This document shows, in pieces, positions 11,096 through 23,795 of a DNA stretch of 64,000 bases. Position 1 is the stretch's first letter; every line of letters starts with the position of its first letter. The translations under genes and the position numbers were made by a program. Under the pieces are notes generated by a model. The model was not told the DNA's origin, did no database searches, and saw only the letters and a list, made by a program, of their open reading frames with translations. Origin of the DNA: Heterohyrax brucei. Lineage: Eukaryota > Chordata > Mammalia > Hyracoidea > Procaviidae. The stretch is taken from NCBI GenBank assembly GCA_028571685.1, contig CM053148.1, positions 91,534,001 to 91,598,000 on the forward strand, written 5' to 3'.

Positions 11096-12311
11096 TAGTG
11101 TGGTTTTCTATCTTGAACAAGAAAACAGGGATGCCTGCTCTGGGATTTGAGCTGAAGTTGGGAACAGAAAGTGGTGTCCTGCAGAAAGCATTGCAGCTCA
11201 CTCCTTGTTTCTGAATGCTATTAAACTTCAACTTTAAGACATCACAGTTTCATGAAACATAAAAATGTCTGACAAAAGATTTACCTGCTTTCAAACTGGA
11301 TTAATTTTGAGGGTTCCCTTTCTTTTAGAGATAACCTGATTTTATGTATACTGCATTTAATTTATTAGGCTTTGTCATGTGAAATCTTCAGGTTGTTTCC
11401 AGTATTTTTCTTGATCATTTAAATTATATTTTTAAAAATTGTATTTTACTTCCTTTAGGTTAAATTGCTAGACAAGGAATGTGTGGAGTGGCTTAAATTA
11501 ATTCTCATGTGCAAGTTGACTTCCAGAAACGTTACATTAATTCACATTTATAGCAACCTATCAATATCTCTTTCAGTTATCACTGTTACCGCATTTTAGA
11601 AATGGATCAGTTTGGAAAGTATAAAACTATTCTTCCTTTTTTCCCTCCTCAATCTCTTTCTCACTCCTTTTCTCTTTTACCCCTTTTCTCTCCTTCCCTC
11701 CTACATTCTTCCTTTTTTAAAATATTGGTAAGCCTGAAGAGATCCTCATAACATTTTCACAAACTTATATTCATTATTCTGTGCTTTAACTGTAGGTTTC
11801 CTTTGTCTTGTGTTCCATTTAGTGTTATGCTTTTTTTAATGCTTTGTTATTAATTTGAAAATCCTCTATATCTAAAATGTAGAGCTCATTCTTTGTCTTA
11901 CTGCATCTATTTTTACAGTTCATTTTATCTTTTAACTTTTTCGTATATTATTCTGTAAAGTTTTTAATTTTCATACTCAAATATATTGACTGCCTTCTTC
12001 AAAGTTGGACTCATGGTGGATCCAACTCGACCGCACTTGGCTGCTCTTCGAAGTTGAAAATATATTCCATATTTAGTAATGTGTAATGTAATATTTTATC
12101 ATCTTAAAAAATAAATACTAGAGTGAGGCAAACGTTCAATAAAAGATGAAATACTGGCTGAGAAAAATGTATGCAGCTGAGTCCCCCCCCACGAATGGAT
12201 TAGACTTCCATCAGTATGTTAATACAAACGAAGAAAAATTCAAGTGAAAACAAGTGTCACATTCTGAGTGATGTTACACAGCATGATCTAGAAGTATCCA
12301 AAGCAAAAAAA
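11096..12311. other. unassigned; pyrimidine-rich tract 11631-11720
   Basis: A 90-base run that is almost all C and T on the + strand lies at about 11631-11720. Elsewhere no gene or confident repeat. Confidence 0.5.
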
Positions 12312-12466
12312 ACAAACCCACTGCTGTCAAGTCGATTCTAACTCATAGTGACCCTGTAGTACAGGGCAGAACTGCCCCATAGAGTTTTCACTGAGTGCCT
12401 GGTGGATTCAAACCACCAACCTTTTGGTTAACAACCACAGTACTTAACCACTACACCAGGGTTGCC
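12312..12466 (-). repeat. AfroSINE, nearly full length
   Basis: Reverse copy from 'aaacccactgctgtcaagtc' to 'cactacaccagggttgcc', close to the family pattern throughout. Confidence 0.9.
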
Positions 12467-13542
12467 ACTTAAAAGGAACAGCATATAAAACAAGACCCTT
12501 AGGCAGTGCTGTCTTGTAATCCAAGCAAGAGGGCATTGAGCCTTGGACTCCATTTATGGAGGCACTCATGGCAGATGGGACACCTATGCCAAGTCTGCAC
12601 CTATCTTCAAAACTTGGTCTGAGACTTTTGAATTTCCTGTGCTGTGGACTAAACCTTCTCCCTGGCTGTTGTCTTCTATTTTTGAGAGTGTCATTGTGGT
12701 AAAAGCTTCTGCGTATAAGGAATGACCAGATATTGGGATGGGGGCTGTTGGCCCTTCTGGGCTGTGTGTTTTATACGGTCATGTGGGTTTGGTTAATAGA
12801 TACTGTGGAGCCCAGTCTGAGAACATGATGAAGCCAAAATTAGAACTACAGAGGGATGTGCTCTGAGCTGAAGATGCTCCTGGGTGCTTTCTGCGGGAAC
12901 TAAAAATACCAGCAGATGACCTGATCTTAGACTCTGGAATTTCAATGCCATCAGCTTGATTCAAAATTAAGAAAACTCTTTTATCTCTGGAGTTTAGTTT
13001 TTCCATTGGGAAGTATGAAGGGACATGTGCTGTGCCAGTAGTCACTGATGGGCCCTCATTTTCCTTAAGGAGTTAAGATTCTTCTTTTGTTTAAATTGGG
13101 AAACTAAGAAACAGATTTACAGATAATTGATGAGTTCTCCAGCTTGAATGGATTTCTATACTTTAAGAAAGTGTCGAGAGGACTTTTATACAAATTAATT
13201 TTCTCTTGCTGTGCAGAGTGTTAGTTTTTATGAACAAGGAATGAAACATTGTGTAGAAGTATGTGCATATGTATGTGTATGACTGTGTGTGTGTCTCTGA
13301 GTTTGTGCATGTGCATGTCTGGTGATAACCACTAAATTTCAGCTCTACAAATTTATATGTGGCCTCTGGATGTGGCATCATTTTGCAGTAGAAATCACCT
13401 CTTGTTTGTTTATCAAAGTTGTTTCTTTCTTTTCTGTTGCAAAGAAATTTGATGTGTATGTTTTTATATGTGTGTAATAAATAAGTTTTCCTTGTGTTTA
13501 ATATACTTTAAAAAATAAGTTTGCATAACTTAAGATAAAACT
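12467..13542. other. unassigned
   Basis: No gene found; two short frames (12543-12725 +, 13045-12779 -) carry no motif. A short (TG)-rich patch near 13262-13320. Confidence 0.4.
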
Positions 13543-13705
13543 CAAACCAAACCCTCTGCTGACAAATTGGTTTTGACTCATAGTGACTCTATAGGACAGA
13601 CTAGAATTGCCTCATAGAGTTTCCAAGGAGAATGTGGTGGATTCGAACTGCCAACCTTTTGGTTAGCAAGTGTAGCACTTAACTGCCATGACAGCAGAGT
13701 TTCCT
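13543..13705 (-). repeat. AfroSINE, nearly full length
   Basis: Reverse copy, 'caaaccaaaccctctgctg' to 'cagcagagtttcc'. Confidence 0.9.
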
Positions 13706-13839
13706 AACTGCTGTCGATCAAAAGAATATCTTCATCTCTACTTGGTCTTACTCTTACCCTGCTCTTTTTCCTATAGTGCATCGTTGTAGGTATCCTCTAG
13801 CTCTAATACCCTCGTGAAGTCATCAGTCAAATCCATGTA

Positions 13840-14095
13840 CCTCTCTTTCAGTACATTGCACATACTTCTGACATGTTACCACAAGGGATCGGTCCCTGGA
13901 GGAGAAGGACATCATGTTTGGTAGAGAGTCAGTAAAAAAAAGAGGAAGACCCTCCGCAAGATGGATGGACACAGTGAGTGCAACCAGGGGCTCAGGCACA
14001 ATGATTGTGCACGTGGCACAGGACTGGCAATGTTTCATTCTCTAGTACATAAGGTTGCTGTAACTCAGAACCAACTCAGCAGCACCTGACACCAG
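13840..14095 (+). mobile_element. RTE-type LINE, 3' end only
   Basis: Sense fragment: a 'ggagaaggacatcatgtttg' block, then 'aagaggaagaccctccgcaa', 'gatggatggacacagtg', and the 3' terminus 'aactcagcagcacctgaca'. This is the last 250 bases of the element, 5' truncated. An AfroSINE in the same orientation follows at once. Confidence 0.8.
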
Positions 14096-14106
14096 TAGCA
14101 CATTGC

Positions 14107-14268
14107 TGGAAACTTTAGCAGTGTAGCCATTAAGAGCTACGGCTACTAAACAGACGGTCACCAGTTTGAACCTACTAGGCACTCTTGGAAACCTCATGGG
14201 GCAGTTCTGCTGTATGCTGTAGGGTTGCCATCAGTCAGAATTCACTGATGGCAACACGGTTTCTTTCT
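14107..14268 (+). repeat. AfroSINE
   Basis: Sense copy with head 'gtagccattaagagctacgg' and end 'agtcagaattcactgatgg'; T-rich tail to about 14284. Confidence 0.85.
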
Positions 14269-14585
14269 TTAATTTTTTTTTTTAAAGCATATTGTTAGCT
14301 CTTTATTGATATTGATGTGCAGTATTACTTTTTCTTGAAGAGTTTCATGTACATTAGTCATTTCTGCCTAATTAAATTATAAAAAATGTAGATGGAAATG
14401 GGATCTTATAGTTTTCTTGTACTTTATGATACTGGTAATAAATTTGTAAGTGTTAGTTTGTTTAAACTAGTGGAAGAAAAATTTAAGAAATTACTAAAAA
14501 GCAGAGCACCATTATAGGTCTGTACCTATAATGATGTATTATAAGAAGAAAAAGGGTAAGATCCAATAAAAGTAATTATTATATT

Positions 14586-15108
14586 TGTCATGGGTTGAAT
14601 TGTGTCCCCCCAAAATAAGTGTAGCCAGGTGGTTGGGCCATGATTCCCAATATCTTGTGACTGTTCTCCATTTTGTGGTTTCCCTAAACTGTATGTTAAA
14701 GAATTAGGGTGAGGCTGTAAATCCCTTCGTAGGATTACTTCCCTGCCCTGTGCTAAAAGGAGTTTCCCTTGAGTATGGCTTGCTCCACCCTTAATCCTTT
14801 CAGCCTGCAAGAGATAAAAGGACAGAGAAGCAGGCAGAGAATTGGGAACCTCGCACCATCAAGAAATCTGCACCGGGAGAAGAGCGCATCCTTCAGACCT
14901 GAGGTTCCTGTGCCAAGATGCTCCCTGGACAAAGACTGATGTAATACTGGACTTTCCTCCAGAGCCGACAAGGGGAAAGCCTCCCCCTGGAGCGGACACC
15001 CTGAATGTGGACTTGTAGCCTATCTGACTGTGTAAGAATAAACGTTCCTTTGTTAAAGCCATCCACTCTGTGATATTTCTGTTAGAGCAGCCCTAGCTGA
15101 CTAAAACA
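14586..15108 (+). mobile_element. solo LTR, MaLR/ERVL-like, complete
   Basis: Begins TGTCATGGGTTGAATTGTG and ends AGCTGACTAAAACA, the TG...CA termini of an LTR. Flanks are atatt (14581-14585) and atgtt (15109-15113), a 5-base target-site duplication with one change. 523 bases. A likely polyadenylation signal (aagaataaacg, near 15035) sits in the expected 3' part. Short frames inside it are not genes. It resembles mammalian MaLR-type LTRs; the subfamily name is not known to me. Confidence 0.8.
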
Positions 15109-17215
15109 ATGTTTGATCAAATACTCAGGTTTTATCTAAACCTTATAAATTGTCACATATATGTATACCTCATTTGTAGCATATACATTTATATATACAT
15201 ACTCATGTAAGATGCTTGAATAGCTATGTCTGTGTACATACAGTGATTACAGAATTGTAAAAATTTAATATGTGATAATAATGCACAAATTTCTTGTTTT
15301 GATAATTTGTCACCAAAAATAACATCATGCAATTTCTTATTTTAAAACATATATAAGCACATATATATGTATATATGTGTATATACATCATATTTTTACT
15401 GTGATTTTAAGTATGTGTTTTGCAAAATGTTGTTAATACTTTTTGAATTGGTATTATTACTTAAGTCTACAAACTGTGTAACATTTAACTAACTGTGCCC
15501 AGTTCTCCCAAGTATGACGAGGAAGTGTATGTACTGCTAAGTTCTACTTAGTGAGTAAAGAGAATTAACAGAGCAACCTCTTTTCTTCCTCTTCCCTGTC
15601 CTGTTTTCAGTTCCTTACAGTCAGGTCGTCGCCTGCTGCTGTGTGTCTTTGTATTCCAGTGGGCAACCCAGCTATGAAAACGTGTCATGACCTCTGCACA
15701 GGCTAGATGGAGAGTCACAATTTTGTGGAGTATAAAAGCATGAAATGCATTTTTCATCAGTTTGGGTGTTACTTCCCTCATCCGATTTCATTTCTGAACA
15801 AGTGGCTAGCACAGTAGAAAGAGCAGTGAGTCAAATAAATATGATTCACAATTACTCAGTTCATTTTTTTTTTCCTTAGTGGAATTCAGACTTTAATGGT
15901 ATTTACCACATTCACGAAGCTACATAATTTTGTTTTTCTCAGTCATTCTATATCCTTAACCTGGATTTTCAGCTGGACCACTATTTTATAATGAAATGTT
16001 TTTTTCTTTGGCACCCACGTTCAGGAGCTTAAGATAAATTTTTTCGTCTTCACTCTTTTGTAGCCAGCTGCATTGCTGTACTCCACCTAAATGCTTGCCA
16101 CATGTAAGAAACATATGGCAGAGCGGGGTAATTCTGTTAAGTCAGGGCAATGCAACGTTTCGTAGAAGGGCAATTCTGTCCTGGACCTGCTGAAATACTA
16201 CATACAGATGCTGGCATAGTTCTTCCCTCCTTATAAAGAAAGAATAGTCATATTTATAAATAACATTAAATCATCATTCATTTTTGTCTTCTAAGAAATA
16301 AGCACATGATAGATGTCAGTAAATTTTTATTTTAATAAATAATGATTTTGTAACATTGAGAGTTTTTTTCAAGGCTAAGAAAATGGATACTATCTAACTT
16401 TACTGAAACAATTATTTCTGTAGCATAATGTTCAAACCCACAGTAATTATCACTGGCAGAACTATGTTTTAGTCTATGAATTAGTGTCTACTTTGGTAAG
16501 GACGTGTCTGTTTTTTAATAAAAATATTTATGTTAGGAGATCCTGTCTGTCTCCTGTACTCAGAGACAGTGTTTATGGAGAGGGGGATGAAGGGTGGAGC
16601 CTGACAGCAGCACAGTGTGACATGTGGTTATTCTCTAAGGAATCTGTGCATTTTTTGATGTGTAAAAAATGAAATACAGAAGGATAATTTAAAAAAAATT
16701 ATCATCTCAATGACCATAGAAAATTAGTCATCAAGATCTGTTTAAGTGAATCTATTGACCGTTTCAGGAATCTGTTCAGGAGTATTAAGGCAATGTGTAC
16801 AATTATATGTATACTTTTGTGTATACACATACACATATCTATCTATTTATGTGTCTATAATTTTTTCCATTCCTAAGCATATACCAGCTTGACTGGCTTG
16901 AAAAATTTGTGACTAGGAAATGTAGAAGAGCACCATGGAGTCTTACTTGAGTTTTGTTTGTTGCTTGGAAAGGTAGGAAATGGCTTCTAAATCGCGATCT
17001 ATTAGTAACTAGCTAAGTTTGGAAAAAAGGAATTCATCAGCCAAGAACCAGCTGGGCTTCTTCCTTTGTCGTATGACCTTGACACAGATTTAATCACCTC
17101 TCTGGATATGATTCACTTTGGATTGTCAGAAAAATCTACTTCACTGGAGATTTCTTTTTTCCACCTCCCTCAAACTCTTCTTCCATGCTGGCATCTTTTC
17201 CCTCAGTGTTTTGAA
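15109..17215. other. unassigned; possible MIR remnant near 17030-17120
   Basis: TA/TG-rich simple sequence at about 15160-15390. 'gtatgaccttgacacagatt' and 'aatcacctctctgg' near 17070 recall the conserved core of MIR. No gene recognised. Confidence 0.35.
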
Positions 17216-17365
17216 CAGTTGTGGTTAATTCAATTCTGATTCACAGCAACTGCATGTATATCGGAGTACAACTGTTCTCCAAAAGATTTTCAAGGACTGA
17301 TGATTTGGAAGTAGATCACCAGAGTTTTCTTCCAGGATGCCTCTGAGTGGACTCCAGCATTAAAA
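17216..17365 (-). repeat. second SINE family, fragment
   Basis: Contains 'aaaagattttcaagg', 'gaagtagatcaccag' and 'ttcttccagga' in the order seen in the copies at 7571 and 57120. Confidence 0.5.
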
Positions 17366-18212
17366 CCAACAATAGTCAAGAATATGAGTGAGCAAACAAA
17401 TTGTCCTTTCTCTATGTCATATTCTATATGCAGATCTACATACCTCAACAAACTCAACAAAAATAATTTTAGCAGAATTTTTAAAAAAATCTGTTTTCTG
17501 TTATTACCTTGTGTGTATTGTTCATGGTAGGACTGTTTGTTCAGTGATCTAAACCAGAGTAAAGATTCTCTTACTCACCTGCATGACTCGTTCTATACAG
17601 CTAAGCTATTATTAGTTTTTAATGTAGCTAATCTGTCATATATCTGCTATGCTTTCTTTCTGTCACTGCCACTGAAGGTTATTGTTGCAGAATTATTCAC
17701 TTCCTGTATGAGAGTTGAACATAAAAAGATTTAAATAATAGCATCTGAGAATAGAGAAGACTGCTGATAAGGGAAAAATAAAAGAAGAATATGAATTTAA
17801 CATGCATATCAAACTGAAGGATGAAAATCGGAAGTATGGAGCTGTGTGACTGTCCTTACCCCGGCACGTCTTACTTAGTAGCTTCGTTTTCTAAAGAGGA
17901 AAAAAAAATTGCCAAGTGAGAAGTGAGATACAGACAGCTCTACTGTAATGCATGCTGTCCTTACCTGCTGTGAGAGAAATACCACAAGCACAAGCAGGGA
18001 TCTACCCATGGAAAATATTGCCTAGGGCAATAAACTGTTGAATCCTCATTTCCAGCCGGTTATGGAAAGTGGGATGGCCCAGAGAAACTGCTCTTTGACC
18101 CTCGCCTTCCCTATCCAAGGTTGTCCCCAGGGCACGTGCCTTACCCGTTTTATCTTGGTTACTCCTCTGACGGGTGACTTTAACAAACAGAAATTTACAT
18201 TCTTACAGTTAA
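17366..18212. other. unassigned
   Basis: No gene or confident repeat recognised. Confidence 0.4.
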
Positions 18213-18376
18213 AACTCCAAACCAAACTTTTGCTGTGGAGTTGGATCTGACTCACAGTGACCCTGTAGGACAGAGAAGAAGTGGCCCATAGAGTTTCTAA
18301 GGAGGGCCTGTGGATTCACACTGCCAATCCTTTGATTAGTAGCTGTAGCAGTTAATCACTACGCCACCAGGGTCCC
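18213..18376 (-). repeat. AfroSINE, full length
   Basis: Reverse copy from 'ctccaaaccaaacttttgct' to 'acgccaccagggtcccc'. Confidence 0.9.
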
Positions 18377-18392
18377 CTTCTCCGAATAAACC

Positions 18393-18691
18393 TGAGGGTG
18401 CTGGCTGTACTCAGCTCAAGGGCACGGCCCTTACCTCTTCACTTTCTATTGCTTGCCTCAATGATTTTCATGTGGCATGGTGTCTGTCTCCCTGCCTCCT
18501 CTGCTTGCTCCTTTTATATTTTCAAAGAGGTTGACTTAGGGACCTCCCTGCAGGATTCCAGCCTCGTTAACATAATAGAAATGTGAATCTTAAATGGAAT
18601 TATAGACATCAAATGGTGAATTATAACGATAGGTGTGGAGGTCAGAATTTACAGTACATGATTTTGGGGGAGACAGTCCAATCCATAGCAG
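18393..18691 (-). mobile_element. MLT1/MaLR-like LTR, antisense and decayed
   Basis: The order 'ctccttttatattttc', 'ggaggtcagaattt', 'gattttgggggagacag' and terminal 'caatccatagca' follows the reverse complement of old mammalian MaLR LTRs. The left boundary is uncertain. Confidence 0.45.
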
Positions 18692-18809
18692 TGAGTCCTT
18701 AACAATCACCGTGGTATGCAAAACTATACAATAAAAAAATGGGAAAAATCTGCTGTGGGAAAAATCTGCTTAAGGTTGCAACACTCCAAAACTCTGTTAG
18801 TTACACACA

Positions 18810-19110
18810 GACATGCATATACATACATATATATATATGTATTTATATACATATATATATAAAATCTATATTATAAATATATGGAAACCCTGGTGGTGCA
18901 GTGGTGCTACATCTGCTAACCCAAAGGTCAGCAGTTCAAATCTACCAGGAACTCCTTGGAAACTCTATGGGACAGTTCTACCCTGACCTCTAGGGTCACT
19001 ATGAGTCATCCTTGACTCAATGGCAGTGGGTTGTTTTTCTGTTTATACATATTTTAAATATGCATATGTATCCTTATTATATAAATACATATATACATAT
19101 ATTAAAGAAT
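18810..19110. repeat. TA-rich simple sequence split by an AfroSINE
   Basis: Alternating TA/CA/TG tracts occur on both sides (18810-18882 and 19042-19110), so the SINE at 18883 inserted into a simple repeat. Confidence 0.75.
18883..19040 (+). repeat. AfroSINE, full length
   Basis: Sense copy from 'ggaaaccctggtggtgcagt' to 'ctcaatggcagtgggttg'; T-rich tail. Confidence 0.92.
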
Positions 19111-19585
19111 CAATCAAAACAGTCCTGCCGGCTATCATATGTGAAACGGTAGAGAAATACGTGGCTGTTGCAGTGCTCCAATAACTGTCACTCAAGCTTG
19201 GGAAAGGACTGGTGTTTGCTTATGACAAGGGTATTGTGGCTCATGAATCATTGAGAAGGATTAGATGGAATGTGATGATTGTCTTTCCATGACAGCTTGG
19301 CTGGGCTGTGGTCCCCAGTTGTTTTGTAGAAGTGCTTACATGTGATTAAATGACCTGGCCTTCAGTGATGTAGACTTGCTTTCATAACGTGGTCAGGCCT
19401 CCAGCAAACAGTTGAAGGCTTTAAGAGCAAAACAGAAGTTTCCCTAGAGGTGTTCAACCCCAAGGCTATGAGTCAACATTTTAATAGAACTCCTTGGCAC
19501 CTGACCTATGGATTTTGCCTTGAGGGACTGCAGAAGTCTCCAGCCTACATCATACTATGGATTTTGGACTTGCTAGGCCCAGAAA
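19041..19585. other. unassigned
   Basis: Beyond the TA-rich flank no gene or repeat is recognised. Confidence 0.4.
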
Positions 19586-19735
19586 GGAAACCCTGGTGGT
19601 GTAGTGGCTAAGTGCTGCTAACCGTAAGCTTGGTAGCTCGATTTCACTAGGCACTCTGTGGAAAGTCTGTGTATGAGGCAGTTCTACTCCACATGGTAGC
19701 TCTGAGTCAGAATTGAATCAATAGCTGTGGGTGGT
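19586..19735 (+). repeat. AfroSINE
   Basis: Sense copy, head 'ggaaaccctggtggtgtagt', diverged 3' end (gaattgaatcaatagctgtg). Confidence 0.88.
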
Positions 19736-19854
19736 GCTGGTAGCCCCCTAAAATCAGATGAACTACTTTCTTGACTTAAATCTCTCTCTCACACTCAGTC
19801 TTTTTTTCTCTCTCTATGCCTATCTGTCTGTTACATATACCTGTGTATGTACTT

Positions 19855-19984
19855 TCTATGGCATTGATTCCAACTCATAACGACCCTAAAGAACAGGATA
19901 GAACTCCTTCATAGGGGTTCCAAGGAGTGGTTATGAACTCTTGACCTTCTAGTTAGCAGCTGAGCTCTTAAGTGCTGTTCCACC
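19855..19984 (-). repeat. AfroSINE, 3' end missing
   Basis: Reverse copy, 'gattccaactcataacgacc' to 'gtgctgttccaccg', directly abutting the next reverse copy. Confidence 0.85.
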
Positions 19985-19985
19985 G

Positions 19986-20149
19986 AAAAACAGCCCACTG
20001 CCATGGGGTTGTGTCTGACTCATAGTGACCCTAAAGGTGAGAGTAGAACTGCCCCATAGAGTTTCAAAGGATCACCTGGTTAACTTGAACTGCTGACCTT
20101 TTGGTTAGCAGACATAGCACTTAACCCACTATTCCACCAGACTTTCCCT
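19986..20149 (-). repeat. AfroSINE, full length
   Basis: Reverse copy from 'aaacagcccactgccatgg' to 'ccaccagactttccc'. Head-to-tail with the preceding copy. Confidence 0.9.
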
Positions 20150-20839
20150 ACTTGGCTAGTTGTGTTTCTCTAGAGAACGCTCACTAAGACAGAAGGTTTT
20201 ACAAAATTAAAGGTAAGCTGTAACAGGAAGTACAGAAGGGTATGGCTCACAACCCAAGTGCTGTTTTCAGTAGTTGGTTATTGCGTGAAGCCTGTGCTTG
20301 GGAACATTTTGTTTATCTTATGTGGTTCTGTGCATCTTGGTGAAATTCCATGTGTTCACCTGTTGTTTCTTGTGGTGAAAACTGTATGAGCAGACATGAA
20401 ATTTACAGCTCTTTTGATTAAAGAGGAGAAGGAGTCAGGAGGTACAGGGAATGAGGAAAGGTAGTCGGAAGGTGACAGAGTTTGTTTTTTTCTCCCCCCA
20501 ATAGAAAGAAGGAAACTTGACGATTGATGTCAATGACACCACCTCACATAAAACACTGCCACATGAACAAACTGTCATCAAAGGGAAGACAAGGAAAGGA
20601 GGTACTTTGGGCAAGAAGGTATAAACATTTAGTTAACAGTAAGAAGATTAGAGACACAGGTTTAAAGGGAGAAAGAATTGGTTCATGGAAGCAAAAGCAA
20701 GAAAACAGTCGGGAAGATGGGAGTTATGGAAGAAGATCGATGGTGAGGCTTATTTCTTGAGTGCTGACCGAGCGTACTAGAAATACAGAGCAGGGCAGAT
20801 CAGGCTGTAGACAGGGATTCTTACACCATGGTGTGGCAC
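20150..20839. other. unassigned
   Basis: A 78-codon frame at 20524-20760 is Lys/Arg-rich from purine-rich DNA and matches nothing known to me. No gene called. Confidence 0.4.
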
Positions 20840-21031
20840 TCCGGAGCCCTGGAGGCTCAGTAGTTAAGTGCTCGGTTTCTACCTGAAATGTCAGCAGTTA
20901 GAACTCACTCAACAGCTCCTCCGAGCAAAGACCTGGCAGTCTGCTCCTGTAAAGATCACAGCGTAGGAAACTTTATGGGGACAAGGGTTTCCTAGGGGTC
21001 AGAAGTGACTTGAAGACGTACACCAACAACA
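20840..21031 (+). repeat. AfroSINE, long variant
   Basis: Sense copy with the single 'gacctggcagtctgctcctg' + 'aaagatcacagcg' block that is amplified in the element at 10484. Ends 'gtacaccaacaac', an RTE-like 3' terminus. Confidence 0.85.
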
Positions 21032-21044
21032 GTGTGGCAGAGTG

Positions 21045-21046
<2 letters not shown>

Positions 21047-21088
<42 letters not shown>
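21047..21088. repeat. (GT)n microsatellite
   Basis: About 21 perfect GT units, the longest dinucleotide run in the window. Confidence 0.95.
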
Positions 21089-21091
<3 letters not shown>

Positions 21092-21379
21092 ATGGCAAGT
21101 TACTACAGTGTGCTTCCGAGGGAGTTTTTGTCTACCTCTGTAGGCTGTTAGCGGAATTAGTTCTCCAGTAGTTGTAGATACTACAAGCGAAGTGTGTGGC
21201 TACGTTCGTGACGGTATCAGTGCTTAGAAGTCACGAGGTAAAGATCATGCCTCTGAGAAGTCAGCCTCGAGTTTTTTTCACTACCTTGCCTAAGTATGGT
21301 CGTCAGAGGCTGTCAAGTCAGCGGCAGACCCTTGGTGGTCCTATGATTTTTCTAGGCTGTCTTAGCATGGCAGCTCTGT

Positions 21380-21470
21380 GAAAGCTTTTCCAGTATCATA
21401 GCAACACAAATCTCCATCCATGAAGGGCTGGGTGGTGGCTGGCCTTGAGATGCACTGGTTGCCCCTTTGG
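21380..21470 (-). repeat. second SINE family, 5' region remnant
   Basis: 'ttccagtatcatagcaacac', 'gggtggtggctggcc' and 'agatgcactggttg' match the body-to-head junction of the tRNA-Gly-headed family; the last block corresponds to a tRNA-Gly 3' end in reverse. Confidence 0.45.
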
Positions 21471-22734
21471 TAGTGGGGAATTAGAAATCGGAATCAGAAC
21501 CCTGAAATAAGCAACGTCTTTTACACATGGATAAGCAGTAAGATTCTGGTTGCTTCTTGTCATTTCCTTCTGTTAGCTTCAGAAATCACTTGGATAATTT
21601 ACTTGATGTTTAGTGGACTCAAATAAGGTAAAGGAGAGGTACTGTAGTTATTTGACTTCAAATTTACATGTTTATGACTTGAGTACAGTGCATGGTCCCA
21701 TGAATCACTCTTGTTAACTCTAAAAACCCAGCAGAGTTACATAGCTAATAGAACTACTCAGAATGCATTTAATAATTAGTTGAAAATAAACCTAGAAATA
21801 TGACACTGGAACCTATCAACAATATAGTCTTGCCTTGTGTCAGGTAGCACCTTTAAGGAAATACAGTTACGTGGCACGACTTACCATTTCCCTCCAAGAT
21901 TGGCAAATCCAGAAGTGCTGCCATGAATAATGAGAAACACTACAGGAGAATTATTCCAAGGGAATCTGCCACGTGACTTCTCCCATACCTGGATGTATGT
22001 TTAATGAGGAACCCAAGTATGGCCAAATATAGACTATAATCTTGAGGTATTGAAACTTAAAATAAATAAATTCAAATGGCTTCAAAGTGAATGTAATGGG
22101 AAATGTAGAATATTTTGAAAAATAGTCAATTAAGCCATCTATGTTAGGACAAAAAATGGTGAAAGATCACATCCTTAGCTATCTCACTCTTTCCAGAGCC
22201 TGATTACAGAGAGAGAGAGAAAGACAAAAAGGTGTTCAAAAACAGAGCACTTCCAAGAAATAGAGAGAAGCACTTTCCAGTCCCGCCCTTTGACATTTGT
22301 GGCTAAAAACACACTAAATACTCTTTGGAGGACGGATTCCCATCACCTCTCAAGATTCTTCAATTACATTTACCTTTCTGTAAGATTAGAGGTTTGGTGA
22401 ATACACTCTGGAGAATAAACCGAGAAATTTTCTCCAATGTCTGGACTCCCACAAAGTGTGTTATGTAACAGCAGGAATCTATGCAGGGCATTGGGGTTTT
22501 TAAAACATAGTCCTTTTTTCCTTCTTTACTTGCTGTCATGATTAGGTACCTTGGAAAATATTTTTGTATGTAATGAAAACATGTTTAAACCTTGAAATGT
22601 AAGAAGAAATTATCAATGCCGACAAAAAGGACACTTTGCTGTCTTAAAATGTAGGATTTCTTTGATTTCGTCTGAAAGAGCTAGTACCTGGAGTGATAAA
22701 TACTGATTCTTTTAATTTTTTAAAACTGAATACC
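21471..22734. other. unassigned
   Basis: No gene or confident repeat; short GA-rich run at about 22208-22230. Confidence 0.4.
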
Positions 22735-23080
22735 CCTCTCCCTTCCTCCGTCTTTCACCTTATAGCCATCAAAGACTCTTTTGTTCTGTGTTTAAACTTT
22801 TTCTTGAGTTTGTATAATAGTGGTCTCATATAATATTTGTCCTTTCGCAGCTGACTAGTTTTACTCACCAATAATGCCTTCCAAATCCCTCCGTGTTGTG
22901 AGATGTTTTCCAGGTTTATCACTGTTCTTTATCATGGTTTTCTAGTCCCATAGTTTGTTTACCTATTCATGTGTTGACAGCAACCTAGGTTATACAACTT
23001 CATAGTGAAATTGTTTCATCTTTTTGCTGTTGTGGACAATGGTGTGATGATCACGGGTATGCAAGTGTCTCTAGTTTTGT
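22735..23080 (-). mobile_element. L1 LINE fragment (ORF2 3' part or 3' UTR)
   Basis: Order of blocks on + ('gcagctgactagttttactc', 'tccctccgtgttgtgag', 'tgctgttgtggacaatgg') follows the reverse complement of the L1 3' part, where 'attccattgtatggatg'-type motifs occur. Decayed, no frame. Confidence 0.6.
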
Positions 23081-23310
23081 TCTTTTGTTTTGCAGGGGAG
23101 TGGGAGGGATTAAGCAATTGGCTGTAGCATAGTCAAGATCAATAATTCTCTTGGGTAATTGGAGATACATTGAAAACCAAACAAATTGGAAATCATTCAA
23201 ATCATATTGGTAGCCCAGGTGATCACAGAAGTTCTCCAACTGTCCTCTGTGGAGCTAGTTAAAACAATAATTTTACTTCATTATTGCATGGAATAAATCT
23301 ATCTATCCTA

Positions 23311-23441
23311 TCCCAGTGCCACTGAGTCAATGCTGACTCATAGAAACCCTATGGGGTGCAGTAGAACTGCCCTGTGGATTTGAACTGCTGGCTTTTTGGT
23401 TAGCAGCTGTAGCACTTAACCACTATGCCACGAAGTTTTCC
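23311..23441 (-). repeat. AfroSINE with internal deletion
   Basis: Reverse copy; the stretch between 'agtagaactgccc' and 'tgtggatttgaactgctgg' is about 20 bases shorter than usual. Confidence 0.87.
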
Positions 23442-23795
23442 CATGGAATAAATACTGACCTGAAACTAGTGGTCACTTGATGACCTTGACTTAAAACCTT
23501 CTGTGCAATTACTTTTCCAACCAAAAATTTACTTGTGGGTATTTTGATGTATATTGGGGGAATAACATTGGATTGTGAAGAATATACTATTAAATATATA
23601 AGTTTGATCCTTCTAGGTTAGAGGCTAGAATTTTTTAACATTTTTAACAAGAATTGTATTGAGGGAATTATGAAAATTCCCCTCTTATTAGGGGAGAGTT
23701 ATCAGAGGGATGTGTCATATGTCTTTAGAACAAAGAAACTGCCAGATACAGTGGACTGAAGATGACATATGTCCATCAGGGCTGTCATCGGATAA

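Noticed and set aside
15160..15390. Possible matrix-attachment or origin-like AT-rich segment
   Set aside because: Only TA/TG simple sequence is visible; nothing distinguishes it from background simple repeats.
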